A stretch of DNA of 64,000 nucleotides from AAA164-E04 sp964342825 (GCA_964342825.1 CAYFHO010000008.1:47024-111023), one strand, 5' to 3'. Numbered from the stretch's first letter, positions 27,175 through 35,205 are shown. The notes: a model not told the origin generated them from the letters alone. Translations and numbers: made by a program.

Positions 27175-28748
27175 GGCTTCCATGGAGGATTCATGTAAAT
27201 GGCGTTTCGGTTGGATCCCGCCCTTGAAAGGTGACCACTTTTCACAAGCCGGTTGAGCAGGTAGTTGGCACGTCTCAAATTGACTCCCAACAGCTGACGA
27301 CAAATTTTGTTGGTGATATGTCCCCGCTCCCTCACATGCAAAACAATCGTGGATTCTTCCTCGGAAAGGATTTCCGTATTCGCTTCCTCCACTGCAAGGC
27401 GGAGTTTTGGGTTCGCCATGGGCTTTGCGGGCAGACTGGTATCGGTTTGACGATTTAAAAAGTGTAAGTCCGAGGCCTGAATGAAGCCATCCGAGGATTC
27501 CAGTACAGCACGTTCAATCAGGTTTTTTAATTCTCGAACATTACCGGGAAAGGTATGCTCTTCAAGATCCTTTATTGCTTCCGGCGTAAACTTCGGAGAG
27601 GGCTGTCCCATTTCGAAAGCGAATTTTTTTGCGAAGTGCTCGGCTAGAACCAAAATATCCTCTTTGCGCTCCCTCAGAGGTGGTATGTGGATGCAAAACC
27701 TTGATAAACGGTAAAAAAGATCCTCACGAAACCGACCCGCTTCGATTTCCTTTATCAGGGAACGATGAGTCGCAGCGATGATACGTACATCCGAATCGAC
27801 AGCCTGGAGCCCTCCGACAGGCGTGACACTGTTTTCTTCCAGGGCACGTAACATTTTGGCTTGAACATCGAGCGGAAGTTCCCCGAGTTCATCCAGAAAC
27901 AAAGTGCCTCCACGGGCTTTCTGAAACAGGCCGCTTTGATCACGGATCGCTCCTGAAAAAGCACCCTTGACATGTCCAAAGAGCATCGACTCCGCCAGGT
28001 CCCTTGGGATCGCAGAGCAGTTAATAGGCACGAAGGCTTCCCCCTTCCGCGGGCTCTGAAAATGAATGGCACGGGCGACCAATTCCTTGCCCACACCACT
28101 TTCCCCGGTGACCACAACGCTGATGTTGGCCGAGTCTGCCAGTTTGCTGACATCTTTGGAAATGATCTCCAAAGCCGAACTTCGTCCGATTAAACCATCG
28201 ATGCCCCAGCGGCTCGCCTCACTTTGAGTTAAGCGCGACAAGCGCTCTGCGCTGATGGATAAATCCCTTTTGGCGGACTCTGTTTCGGCTTCCGCTTTTT
28301 CGCGCCTCTTGATTTCAGTTTCCAATGCGCGAAGAGTTCGATGGAGTTTTACGTGGGTCTTCAGTCGCGCCTTGACCTCTTCCTTGAGGAAGGGGGTGAC
28401 AATGTAGTCGGCGACCCCGGCATCGAAGGCCCTTACCAAAAGGTCTACGTCATTGCTTGCAGTGATAAAGACAACGGGAATGGAAGCGGTAGCTGCAGAA
28501 GTTCTAAGTGCTTTGAGGGCTTCAAATCCCCCCATGCCCGGCATTGAAATATCCAACAATATCAAGTCCGGAATCAGCTTCTTTGCCAGATTCATGGCCA
28601 CCTCTCCGGAAGGCGCCAGATAACAGTCAAAGCCGATGGGTTCAATGGTTTCTCGCAAAAGTTCTCTGTTTTCGAGTAAATCATCTGCAATGACTACTCG
28701 GTAACGGTTTCCCTGTCTCTGGGGTTTGTCTGCATGGGAACTCATCAT
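27171..28748 (-). CDS. Sigma-54-dependent response regulator (REC-AAA+-winged HTH)
   Basis: 525 residues. Receiver 15-135 with acceptor D66 ('LILLDISMPGMGG'); coiled coil 140-175; sigma-54 AAA+ domain 185-425 with Walker A 'GESGVGKE' (215-222), the sigma-54 contact loop GAFSGA (262-267; usually GAFTGA), Walker B 'GTLFLDELGE' (281-290) and Arg-finger region 'FREDLFYRLS'. The C-terminal 65 residues are not the usual Fis-type helix-turn-helix: 'ESTIVLHVRERGHITNKICRQLLG...RRANYLLNRLVKSGHL' reads as a winged helix ending in a beta wing. It is divergent from the surface-protein array, whose upstream region carries a -24/-12 promoter, so it is the prime candidate activator of that array. Confidence 0.92.
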   Translation of the reverse strand: MMSSHADKPQRQGNRYRVVIADDLLENRELLRETIEPIGFDCYLAPSGEVAMNLAKKLIPDLILLDISMPGMGGFEALKALRTSAATASIPVVFITASNDVDLLVRAFDAGVADYIVTPFLKEEVKARLKTHVKLHRTLRALETEIKRREKAEAETESAKRDLSISAERLSRLTQSEASRWGIDGLIGRSSALEIISKDVSKLADSANISVVVTGESGVGKELVARAIHFQSPRKGEAFVPINCSAIPRDLAESMLFGHVKGAFSGAIRDQSGLFQKARGGTLFLDELGELPLDVQAKMLRALEENSVTPVGGLQAVDSDVRIIAATHRSLIKEIEAGRFREDLFYRLSRFCIHIPPLRERKEDILVLAEHFAKKFAFEMGQPSPKFTPEAIKDLEEHTFPGNVRELKNLIERAVLESSDGFIQASDLHFLNRQTDTSLPAKPMANPKLRLAVEEANTEILSEEESTIVLHVRERGHITNKICRQLLGVNLRRANYLLNRLVKSGHLSRAGSNRNAIYMNPPWKP

Positions 28749-29054
28749 AACGCTTTCTCACTATGGGGGCGTCCAGGCGGTCGGGCGTCTGCATTTATTA
28801 TACCAGAGGGCAATTTTTGCGGAGAGTTTTCATTCTCTGTTCTCCTGTTTATGCAATATCCACACGTTCTTTGTCATACAAGGTAAATCCTGGGTCAGGT
28901 ACCTTAAACAACAGGGCCAGCCTATCTTTGTAGATAAACGTAATCAACTGGAAATAATTGTAAACAAATGTAAATAAAAGTGATTCCTTCCACTTGGATC
29001 CCTTGATGCACTTTCCTGTTTTTAAAGAAGTCGAATATGCCGGATATCATCGAA

Positions 29055-29073
29055 CGGGATTAGCTTTATCCCG
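29055..29073. promoter_or_regulatory. Inverted repeat, candidate upstream activator site
   Basis: CGGGAT-N7-ATCCCG is an exact 6-base inverted repeat whose edge lies about 100 bases upstream of the -24 GG of the sigma-54 promoter. Enhancer sites for sigma-54 activators are usually dyads 80-200 bases upstream, so the position is right. Only one copy was seen, where two are common. Binding by the neighbouring activator is inference. Confidence 0.4.
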
Positions 29074-29172
29074 CGAGATCTGCATTTTAGGAATGCTTTT
29101 GGATTTCTTGGCCCTTTATCAGCATGGCTTCATCCACCATCCTTACGCATGATAGTTGTGGACTTTATTGTT

Positions 29173-29189
29173 TTGGCACACCAGTTGCT
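29173..29189 (+). promoter_or_regulatory. Sigma-54 (-24/-12) promoter for the surface-protein array
   Basis: TTGGCAC-ACCAG-TTGCT matches the sigma-54 consensus (YTGGCACG-N4-TTGCW) at every strongly conserved position, with the required GG-N10-GC spacing (GG at 29175-29176, GC at 29187-29188). The expected transcription start is near 29200, giving a leader of about 178 bases before the Kelch-protein ATG at 29378. An enhancer-binding activator with a receiver domain is encoded on the other side of the same intergenic region. This agreement of motif, orientation and neighbouring regulator is the best regulatory signal in the window. Confidence 0.8.
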
Positions 29190-29231
29190 CGGAACTTTAT
29201 ATCTCCATGCACAGCGCTTTCCCCATGGGGG

Positions 29232-29249
29232 ATCGGGTGTCATCGGGTG
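29232..29249 (+). repeat. 8-base direct repeat with 10-base period in the predicted leader
   Basis: ATCGGGTG occurs at 29232-29239 and again at 29242-29249, exactly one helical turn apart, about 30-50 bases downstream of the predicted sigma-54 start point. Tandem sites on one face of the helix can be a regulator target, here placed where binding could block elongation; it may also be chance. Confidence 0.25.
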
Positions 29250-29377
29250 AGCCATGTGCGAAGCCTGGTTAGATGCCGACTCAGTGCTCAAAATGGAGAA
29301 ATGACCGGCTTCCTGTGTCGTTTTAACAGGTGCACGAATGATTCGGTGAAATCACGCAGTATATCAACCAATTTGAA

Positions 29378-31144
29378 ATGTTGAATCACACAAGATGTGT
29401 ATCCTATCTTGCTGATCTTCCAGCTCGACGATGTTTAACCATTCTGGTTTTCATTTGTCTTTTGAACTTTTGCCCTTTTTCAAACTGGTTTGTTAGTGCA
29501 CAGGTTCCGGGACTGCTGAACTATCAGGGTCGCATTGCAGTTGGCTCAACCGCATTCGACGGTATGGGTCAGTTCAAGCTGGCACTGGTCAATAACGACG
29601 CCTCTCAGATCTTTTGGGCCAACGCGCCTGATAACAACAACGACGGTCAGCCGGATTCAGCTGTAGAGATTGCGGTGACACAGGGGCTTTACTCACTTCC
29701 TTTGGGTGACACAAGTATCCCCAACATGTCGGGATTACCCGCCAGTGTTTTTTCCAACACCGAAGTATATCTGCGTGTCTGGTTCAATGACGGGACCAAT
29801 GGATTTCAGCTTCTTAGTCCAGACCAACGCATCACCAGCGTCGGCTACGCCATGATGTCCGGCAACGTGGTTGATGGGGCCATTGGGGAGCAAAATCTCA
29901 ATCCAGGACTCACGTCGATCATTTCCACATTGAACCAGCAAATCACCATACTCACCGACCGTTTGCAGCAACTCGAAAACAGGGCAGGGGAAGGTTTGAC
30001 GGTTGTCTCACCAATGGCTCAGGATCCGGATCTGATTGCCAAGGGGTTTCAATCTTTTTACTCCCTGCCTCCCACATCCTGGGAGTCGCCGGTGAGCAAT
30101 GGACAACCGAGTGGAAGGTGGGCTCACAGTGTTGTTTGGACCGGGCAATCCGTGGCCGTCTGGGGCGGTTTTTTTGGGGGGAACCAGTACTCAAACACCG
30201 GAGGACTATTTGATCCCGGTCAAAATGCCTGGACGACGATCACTACTTTTAATGCTCCCAGCTCCAGGCAATCCCACGGTGCGGTTTGGTCAGGTGCTGA
30301 GATGATCATCTGGGGAGGATTAGGTTCCGGTGGTTATCTGAGAACGGGGGCGCGTTTCATACCTTCCTCTCAATCCTGGAGTGCTGTCACCACGGGTGGT
30401 GCTCCCTCAGCCCGCAGCGATCATGCCTGTCTTTGGACCGGTTCCCGCATGCTGGTCTGGGGAGGACGGAGTACAAGTGGTTTTTTGAATGATGGAGGTC
30501 TCTACAACCCAACTGCCAATCAATGGACGGTGCTTCCCGTCGAAAACGCACCCGCTGGCAGACATTCGGCGGGTTCTGTGTGGACCCGTGGAGGTTTGAT
30601 CGTTTGGGGAGGACATGCTGCAACCGGTCCTACCCGAACAGGTGGTTTTTTGAGTTTCGATTTGAACGGTGACCCTCAAAATTGGACTCCAACCGCCACG
30701 GCTAATGCACCTTCGGCAAGGGTGGGGCACACCGCCGTCTGGACAGGAGAAAAATTGATCATCTGGGGTGGTCGCAACGGGAGCACCTTTTTCAGCGACG
30801 GGGCGATCTATGATCCTTCGTCGAATACCTGGACACCCCTTCCTGCCGAAGGCGCCCCATCAGAGCGATCGGGTCACACCGCTGTCTGGACAGGTCAGGA
30901 AATGTTGGTGTTTTTCGGTGAAACCGCCTCTGGTCCTCTCGCTTCAGGGGGGGCTTACGATCCGGTTACCAACTTATGGCGCCCCTTGAGTGGCGCAGGC
31001 AACCCTGCTGCCCGAAGCCTGGCCAAAGGTGTGTGGTCGAACAATGAATGGATTGTTTTCGGTGGAAGGACCCCAGGCGGTCCGGTTGCCTCACTCCAAA
31101 TTCTGGATCCACGCCCCAATTGGTTCTTTTACCGTAAACTTTGA
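29378..31144 (+). CDS. Secreted seven-repeat Kelch propeller protein
   Basis: 588 residues. The N-terminus has a hydrophobic export segment ('CLTILVFICLLNFCPF'). A ~130-residue module follows ('GLLNYQGRIAVGSTAFDGMGQFKLALVN ... LLSPDQRITSVGYAMMSG'), which is also recognisable in the S74 protein two genes on. A short helix ('LNQQITILTDRLQQLENR') links to seven Kelch-type repeats (about 225-580) with the recurring pattern 'AVWTGEKLIIWGG', consistent with a seven-bladed beta propeller. The chain ends in 'FFYRKL'. It is the first gene after the sigma-54 promoter, and its stop overlaps the TTG-led extension of the next frame. Propellers of this kind are binding or scaffold domains; I infer a surface or fibre-associated role. 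Confidence 0.8.
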   Translation: MLNHTRCVSYLADLPARRCLTILVFICLLNFCPFSNWFVSAQVPGLLNYQGRIAVGSTAFDGMGQFKLALVNNDASQIFWANAPDNNNDGQPDSAVEIAVTQGLYSLPLGDTSIPNMSGLPASVFSNTEVYLRVWFNDGTNGFQLLSPDQRITSVGYAMMSGNVVDGAIGEQNLNPGLTSIISTLNQQITILTDRLQQLENRAGEGLTVVSPMAQDPDLIAKGFQSFYSLPPTSWESPVSNGQPSGRWAHSVVWTGQSVAVWGGFFGGNQYSNTGGLFDPGQNAWTTITTFNAPSSRQSHGAVWSGAEMIIWGGLGSGGYLRTGARFIPSSQSWSAVTTGGAPSARSDHACLWTGSRMLVWGGRSTSGFLNDGGLYNPTANQWTVLPVENAPAGRHSAGSVWTRGGLIVWGGHAATGPTRTGGFLSFDLNGDPQNWTPTATANAPSARVGHTAVWTGEKLIIWGGRNGSTFFSDGAIYDPSSNTWTPLPAEGAPSERSGHTAVWTGQEMLVFFGETASGPLASGGAYDPVTNLWRPLSGAGNPAARSLAKGVWSNNEWIVFGGRTPGGPVASLQILDPRPNWFFYRKL

Positions 31145-31149
31145 AACAA

Positions 31150-33015
31150 ATGATGAAGCCCGCTTTTCAACTCTCGAGCCAGATCATCTTTTCGATCGCG
31201 CGCTCTGCAATCCTGCTCGCAACCTTTCTTCTTGCTCTCACCGGGGTGCAGGCACAATGGCAGACCCAGCACGTGATGCTCAAACCAGGGTGGAATGCCG
31301 TTTTCCTGCATGTGGACGCTTCACATACGGGCATTGCGGACGTCGCTCCGTCTCCCATCGACGCAGTCTGGCTGTGGCAGCCCGTGCATGCCCCGGACCG
31401 ATTCCTGAATGATCCCCAGCAACCCATGGCTGGAAATGATTGGGCCAACTGGCATCGCCCCGAGGTCTTTCCGGGGCAGGAAAACACCCTGGCACGCCTG
31501 ATAGGAAACGCGGCTTACCTGGTTTTAAATGGCAGTAATAACGATCTCCTTTGGTCCATCGTGGGTAAACCCGTTCCACCCAGTTATCGATGGACCAGTC
31601 GAGGGGTGAATTTTATCGGATTCTCAACTCCTTCGGATACTCCGCCGCTGTTCAACGACTTTCTCAGCCCCGCGCAACGCCTGGCAAGCGGGGGCGAGTT
31701 CTTCCGTTATGATGATGGCGACAACGATCTGACTCCCAGTCTGTTCAATGCCTTGTTCCACACCGTGCCAGTTCGACGTGGTCAGGCCTTCTGGATCCGT
31801 CATCCTGACCTGTTCAACCGCTATTTCGGCGCCTTCGACCTGGTGCTACAAAATCCTTCGGGTGTGCACTTCGGCGCCTCGGGCTCTCAATACTCGGTGC
31901 GTATCCGCAACGCGACCTCCCAGGACCTGGAACTGACCCTGAGTCTGCTCGATTCGGAAGCAGCGCCTGCGAACCAGCGTGTGATCGTTGGAAAACCGCC
32001 CCTCATCGTCCGGGGTGACCGTCATCCGCAAAACCTGACCTACGCCTACCACAATCTCGCCGGCGATAACGACACTCGCACGATCTTTCTCAAACCCCAG
32101 GGCCAGGCGGGCTCCGAAACCGAAGTGATCCTCGGGGTGAACCGTTCGGCCATGAACGGCAATCCCGGCGATCTCTTTGCCGGCATCCTGCGCATCACCG
32201 ACGCCCTGGGCTACACTCAAATGGACCTGCCGGTCAGCGCCAACCAGGCCTCCAAGTCGGGGCTTTGGGTGGGCAATGTCCTGGTGAACCAGGTCCGGCA
32301 TTACCTGAAAAACTACCAGCGCGACGCGGACAAAAAGCCGGTGACCGACGCCAATGGCGCCTACCAGTTGTTAAACACCGACACCAGCCTGGGATCGGTG
32401 GCGCGGCCCTTCAACCTGCGCCTGATCGTCCACAAGAGCGCCGACAAGACGCGGCTTTACCAGCGCCTCTACCACGGCATCGGACTGGAGAATCAGCTCG
32501 TGATTACGACAAGGGAAAACCTCCTCAATCCCGACGAACTGGACAGCGCACGCCGGATCAGCGCGACGCACCTGCCCTTCTCCGAAGACAACAGCGGCTG
32601 GCCCATCACGGGCACCTTCGCGCAGGGAGGGTCGGTGACCGCCCGGGTGGATCTGGAATTTGGGGACTACACCTCCAACCCCTTCCTGCACGCCTTCCAT
32701 CCGGACCACGACAATCTCAACGCGACCTTCGGTGTCCCTTCTCTGGTCCGGGGCTTCGAATCCTACGACGTGGATCGGACCATCAAGCTGACCTTTGCCG
32801 CACCAGCGGACGATTTCGACAGCCTGACCTCGGGTGGTAACCAATTGAATGGTAATTACGAGGAAACCATTACTTTCAAAGGCCTTGATCAGGAGAAACC
32901 TGACAAAGATGATCCCAAGAAAAAAATTGTGGTGACAGAGTCCCTGGCCATCGGCACGGCCGGCGCCTTCATCATGCGGCGGGTCAGCGAAATCGACACC
33001 GTCACCCTGCCTTAA
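31150..33015 (+). CDS. Exported protein of unrecognised family (about 621 residues)
   Basis: I do not recognise a known domain. A clear signal peptide ('SIARSAILLATFLLALTGVQAQW') is followed by 'QHVMLKPGWNAVFLHVDAS', then beta-rich sequence with many Asp/Asn ('DNDTRTIFLKPQGQAGSETEVILGVNRSAMNG', 'GDLFAGILRITDALGYTQMDLPVSAN'). The end ('LAIGTAGAFIMRRVSEIDTVTLP') has no sorting motif or membrane anchor that I can see. The frame is open from a TTG at 31141, overlapping the Kelch stop; ATG codons at 31150 and 31153 are better starts. Coding sequence after about 31700 is markedly GC-rich compared with the Kelch gene. Its place in the array suggests a structural or secreted component. Confidence 0.75.
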   Translation: MMKPAFQLSSQIIFSIARSAILLATFLLALTGVQAQWQTQHVMLKPGWNAVFLHVDASHTGIADVAPSPIDAVWLWQPVHAPDRFLNDPQQPMAGNDWANWHRPEVFPGQENTLARLIGNAAYLVLNGSNNDLLWSIVGKPVPPSYRWTSRGVNFIGFSTPSDTPPLFNDFLSPAQRLASGGEFFRYDDGDNDLTPSLFNALFHTVPVRRGQAFWIRHPDLFNRYFGAFDLVLQNPSGVHFGASGSQYSVRIRNATSQDLELTLSLLDSEAAPANQRVIVGKPPLIVRGDRHPQNLTYAYHNLAGDNDTRTIFLKPQGQAGSETEVILGVNRSAMNGNPGDLFAGILRITDALGYTQMDLPVSANQASKSGLWVGNVLVNQVRHYLKNYQRDADKKPVTDANGAYQLLNTDTSLGSVARPFNLRLIVHKSADKTRLYQRLYHGIGLENQLVITTRENLLNPDELDSARRISATHLPFSEDNSGWPITGTFAQGGSVTARVDLEFGDYTSNPFLHAFHPDHDNLNATFGVPSLVRGFESYDVDRTIKLTFAAPADDFDSLTSGGNQLNGNYEETITFKGLDQEKPDKDDPKKKIVVTESLAIGTAGAFIMRRVSEIDTVTLP

Positions 33016-33079
33016 GAGATCAACTGGATTTAAAGAAAACGACCCATTTACTAGAACAAAAACACAAACCATCCCAAAG

Positions 33080-35080
33080 ATGCCCATGAAAAAAAACCTC
33101 CACATCCAATGGCCGCTTCTGGCGGTCCTGACGACCTTGATGGCCTTCCTGGCGGCGCAGCCGCTTCAGGCAGCGACTTCCAACCCGCCTGGGAAGATGA
33201 CGTTCCAGGGTTTTTTGACTGATGCTGGGACGCCGCCTGCGCCGCTCGGCAATGACGCCCCGGTGAACGTGTCCATTACCTTCAAGATTTACGACAATGG
33301 CACGGGAGGCGCCGTGAAATGGGCGGAAAGCCAGATCGTCACCGTGGACAAGGGCCATTTCAGTGTCCTTCTGGGCGAGGGCAGCGCCGTCGCCGGTTCT
33401 CCGCACAGCGCGGATTTGTCGGGTGTGTTTATTGCACCGGATGCCTCGGATCGTTGGCTCGGCATCACCCTGAACGGGGAAGAAATCACGCCGCGCATCC
33501 AGTTCTTCACCTCGCCCTACGCCCATCTGGCCGGGGCGGCGAACAAGCTGACCGGAAACGCACAGACGGAGAACTTTACCGCAAACGGACAGGTGACGGT
33601 CAATGGTAACGTGTCTAGCTCCGGAAATGTTTCGGCGACGGGGAATGTATCCGCGACGGGCTCTGTCACGGGTTCCACGTTAAATGTGACGGGTAATGGC
33701 GTTATAGGTGGCAATCTAAGTGTGACAGGAGATTTTACTTCCAGCAAAAACATCATATCCAATCGGCAAATTCAATCTAAAGGAAGCGAATCGGGACTTT
33801 ATTTTGAGGATAGGACCAGCGCTCAAAATACATGGGCGTGGTATAGCAGTGGTGGCAATGCAAAACTTTTTTATGCGACAAGTGAGGCTGGGAAATCAGG
33901 GGATAAACTTACGGTGACAAAGGATGGAACAGTCAATATGGGAACTTCCCTTGGGAATACAAAATTAGCCCTTTGGGATAATGGCACGACTTCTTTTGGG
34001 CTGGGTGTCGCGGATGGTCAATTCAGGCTTCATCTTGCTAAATCAGGTGATAAATATTCCTTTTTTGATTCGAAATCTGATGGCACCGAAATCATGACAC
34101 TGAAAGGAAATGGATTCCTAGGAATTGGCGTGACTAACCCAAGGGCTTTATTGCATGTAAAAAAACCTGAACTGTCTGATATCAAATTTGAAGCAGGTGG
34201 TGAAGGACCGATACCGGAATTTCAATTAAATCAACTTATAGAGCAAGGTTTTTTAGTAGATGATACTTTAAGCTATATTGACTATAGAGAACATCCAGCT
34301 TCAATTAAACGTATAACAACTAGTCGGATAAGCCCAAAAGTCCTCAGTGCTATTTTTGAAGGAGAAGTTCATGTTAACGGTGCCGTTTATTCAGGTTTAG
34401 GAACAAGGTTTTCCGACGCTAGAGCAAAGAACATATTGGGAATCAGCGACTCCAGCAATGATTTAGAACGTCTCCGCGACCTCGAAATCCGTGATTACAC
34501 TTGGATCGATCGCAGCGTGGATCAACATGCGCCACACAAAAAACTCATCGCTCAGCAGGTTGAGGGAGTTTTCCCGCAGGCGGTGAAGATCGCGCCCAAA
34601 CCCACGGCCATTCCAAACGTCTACCAGCTCGCCGAATCCATTTCCTTCGACGCCGAGAAGCAGGAACTGCGGGTCACCGTCGGCAAGGCGCATGAATTTC
34701 AGGCCGGAGACCGGATCGATCTCTACACGAACGACACATCCCTGCAGGACGTGGAGGTACTTTCCATCTCGGGAGACCACACATTCACCGTGTCCTGCGA
34801 AAAGGCGCCCGAGAGCGTTTTTGTATACGGCAAATACGTTTCCGACTTTCGTTCGGTGGACTACGACGCCATCGCCATGCTGAATGTCAGCGCGACTCAG
34901 GAACTGGCGCGTCAAAACGAGGCCCTGCAAACGCGTGTCAGCGAACTCGAGGCGCGCGTTCAGGAGTTGGAAGGCATGGAAAAACGGATGGCCGAACTGC
35001 AAAAAGCCGTCGCGGCCCTGGCCAAAGCTCAGGAAGCCCCGGACGCCCTGGCCTCCTTGACGATTGCCCCAGCCCCATGA
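33080..35080 (+). CDS. Tail-fibre-like surface protein with S74 intramolecular chaperone domain
   Basis: 666 residues (or 664 from the second ATG at 33086, which gives the cleaner signal peptide 'MKKNLHIQWPLLAVLTTLMAF'). Residues 30-150 are an N-terminal module like that of the Kelch protein. A shaft of short repeats follows ('NGNVSSSGNVSATGNVSATGS'), then a head region (about 220-435). From about 440 comes an S74/endosialidase-chaperone domain: 'RFSDARAKNIL' has the Ser and the Lys five residues later that form the self-cleavage dyad in phage endosialidases, followed by 'LRDLEIRDYTWID' and 'KKLIAQQVEGVFPQAV'. The domain is interrupted by a ~70-residue beta insert, resumes at 'VDYDAIAMLNVSATQEL', and ends in a coiled coil. 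It probably trimerises into a fibre. The head DNA is strikingly AT-rich. Confidence 0.82.
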   Translation: MPMKKNLHIQWPLLAVLTTLMAFLAAQPLQAATSNPPGKMTFQGFLTDAGTPPAPLGNDAPVNVSITFKIYDNGTGGAVKWAESQIVTVDKGHFSVLLGEGSAVAGSPHSADLSGVFIAPDASDRWLGITLNGEEITPRIQFFTSPYAHLAGAANKLTGNAQTENFTANGQVTVNGNVSSSGNVSATGNVSATGSVTGSTLNVTGNGVIGGNLSVTGDFTSSKNIISNRQIQSKGSESGLYFEDRTSAQNTWAWYSSGGNAKLFYATSEAGKSGDKLTVTKDGTVNMGTSLGNTKLALWDNGTTSFGLGVADGQFRLHLAKSGDKYSFFDSKSDGTEIMTLKGNGFLGIGVTNPRALLHVKKPELSDIKFEAGGEGPIPEFQLNQLIEQGFLVDDTLSYIDYREHPASIKRITTSRISPKVLSAIFEGEVHVNGAVYSGLGTRFSDARAKNILGISDSSNDLERLRDLEIRDYTWIDRSVDQHAPHKKLIAQQVEGVFPQAVKIAPKPTAIPNVYQLAESISFDAEKQELRVTVGKAHEFQAGDRIDLYTNDTSLQDVEVLSISGDHTFTVSCEKAPESVFVYGKYVSDFRSVDYDAIAMLNVSATQELARQNEALQTRVSELEARVQELEGMEKRMAELQKAVAALAKAQEAPDALASLTIAPAP

Positions 35081-35205
35081 GCTTCCCCGCCTCTTTGGGA
35101 GTGTTAACCGGAGGTGTCGATCGGATGGGTAACGTACTTATTATGAACCGATCCCCAGAAGAAATTGAGAAACTTTGAAGTCTGACTGATGGAACGAATG
35201 CGCCT

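Larger units (their letters stand above)
28749..29377. other. 629-base divergent regulatory region between sigma-54 activator and surface-protein array
   Basis: No convincing gene. An open frame of 86 codons at 29124-29384 has Cys/Ser/Arg-rich, unconserved-looking content, runs across the promoter and into the next gene, and is treated as chance. The region holds a near-consensus sigma-54 promoter (29173-29189, plus strand), an inverted repeat (29055-29073), and an 8-base direct repeat in the predicted leader (29232-29249). For the leftward activator gene the best sigma-70-like match is weak: complement of TGTCAT 28872-28877 as -35 and of TTTATG 28848-28853 as -10, 18 apart. AT-rich DNA around 28940-28980 contains two TGTAAA motifs. 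Confidence 0.6.

Noticed and set aside
29124..29384. 86-codon plus-strand ORF in the divergent regulatory region
   Set aside because: It crosses the sigma-54 promoter and enters the Kelch gene in another frame, has no ribosome site, and its Cys/Ser/Arg-rich product looks like random translation.
32371..33105. Minus-strand ORF of 244 codons opposite the 621-residue protein gene
   Set aside because: It is a mirror frame of GC-rich coding DNA; the plus frame has a signal peptide and fits the array, the minus product has no recognisable features.
33600..34445. Diversity-generating retroelement acting on the fibre head
   Set aside because: A variable-looking head in a fibre gene suggested this, but no reverse transcriptase, Avd-like gene or template repeat was found in the window.
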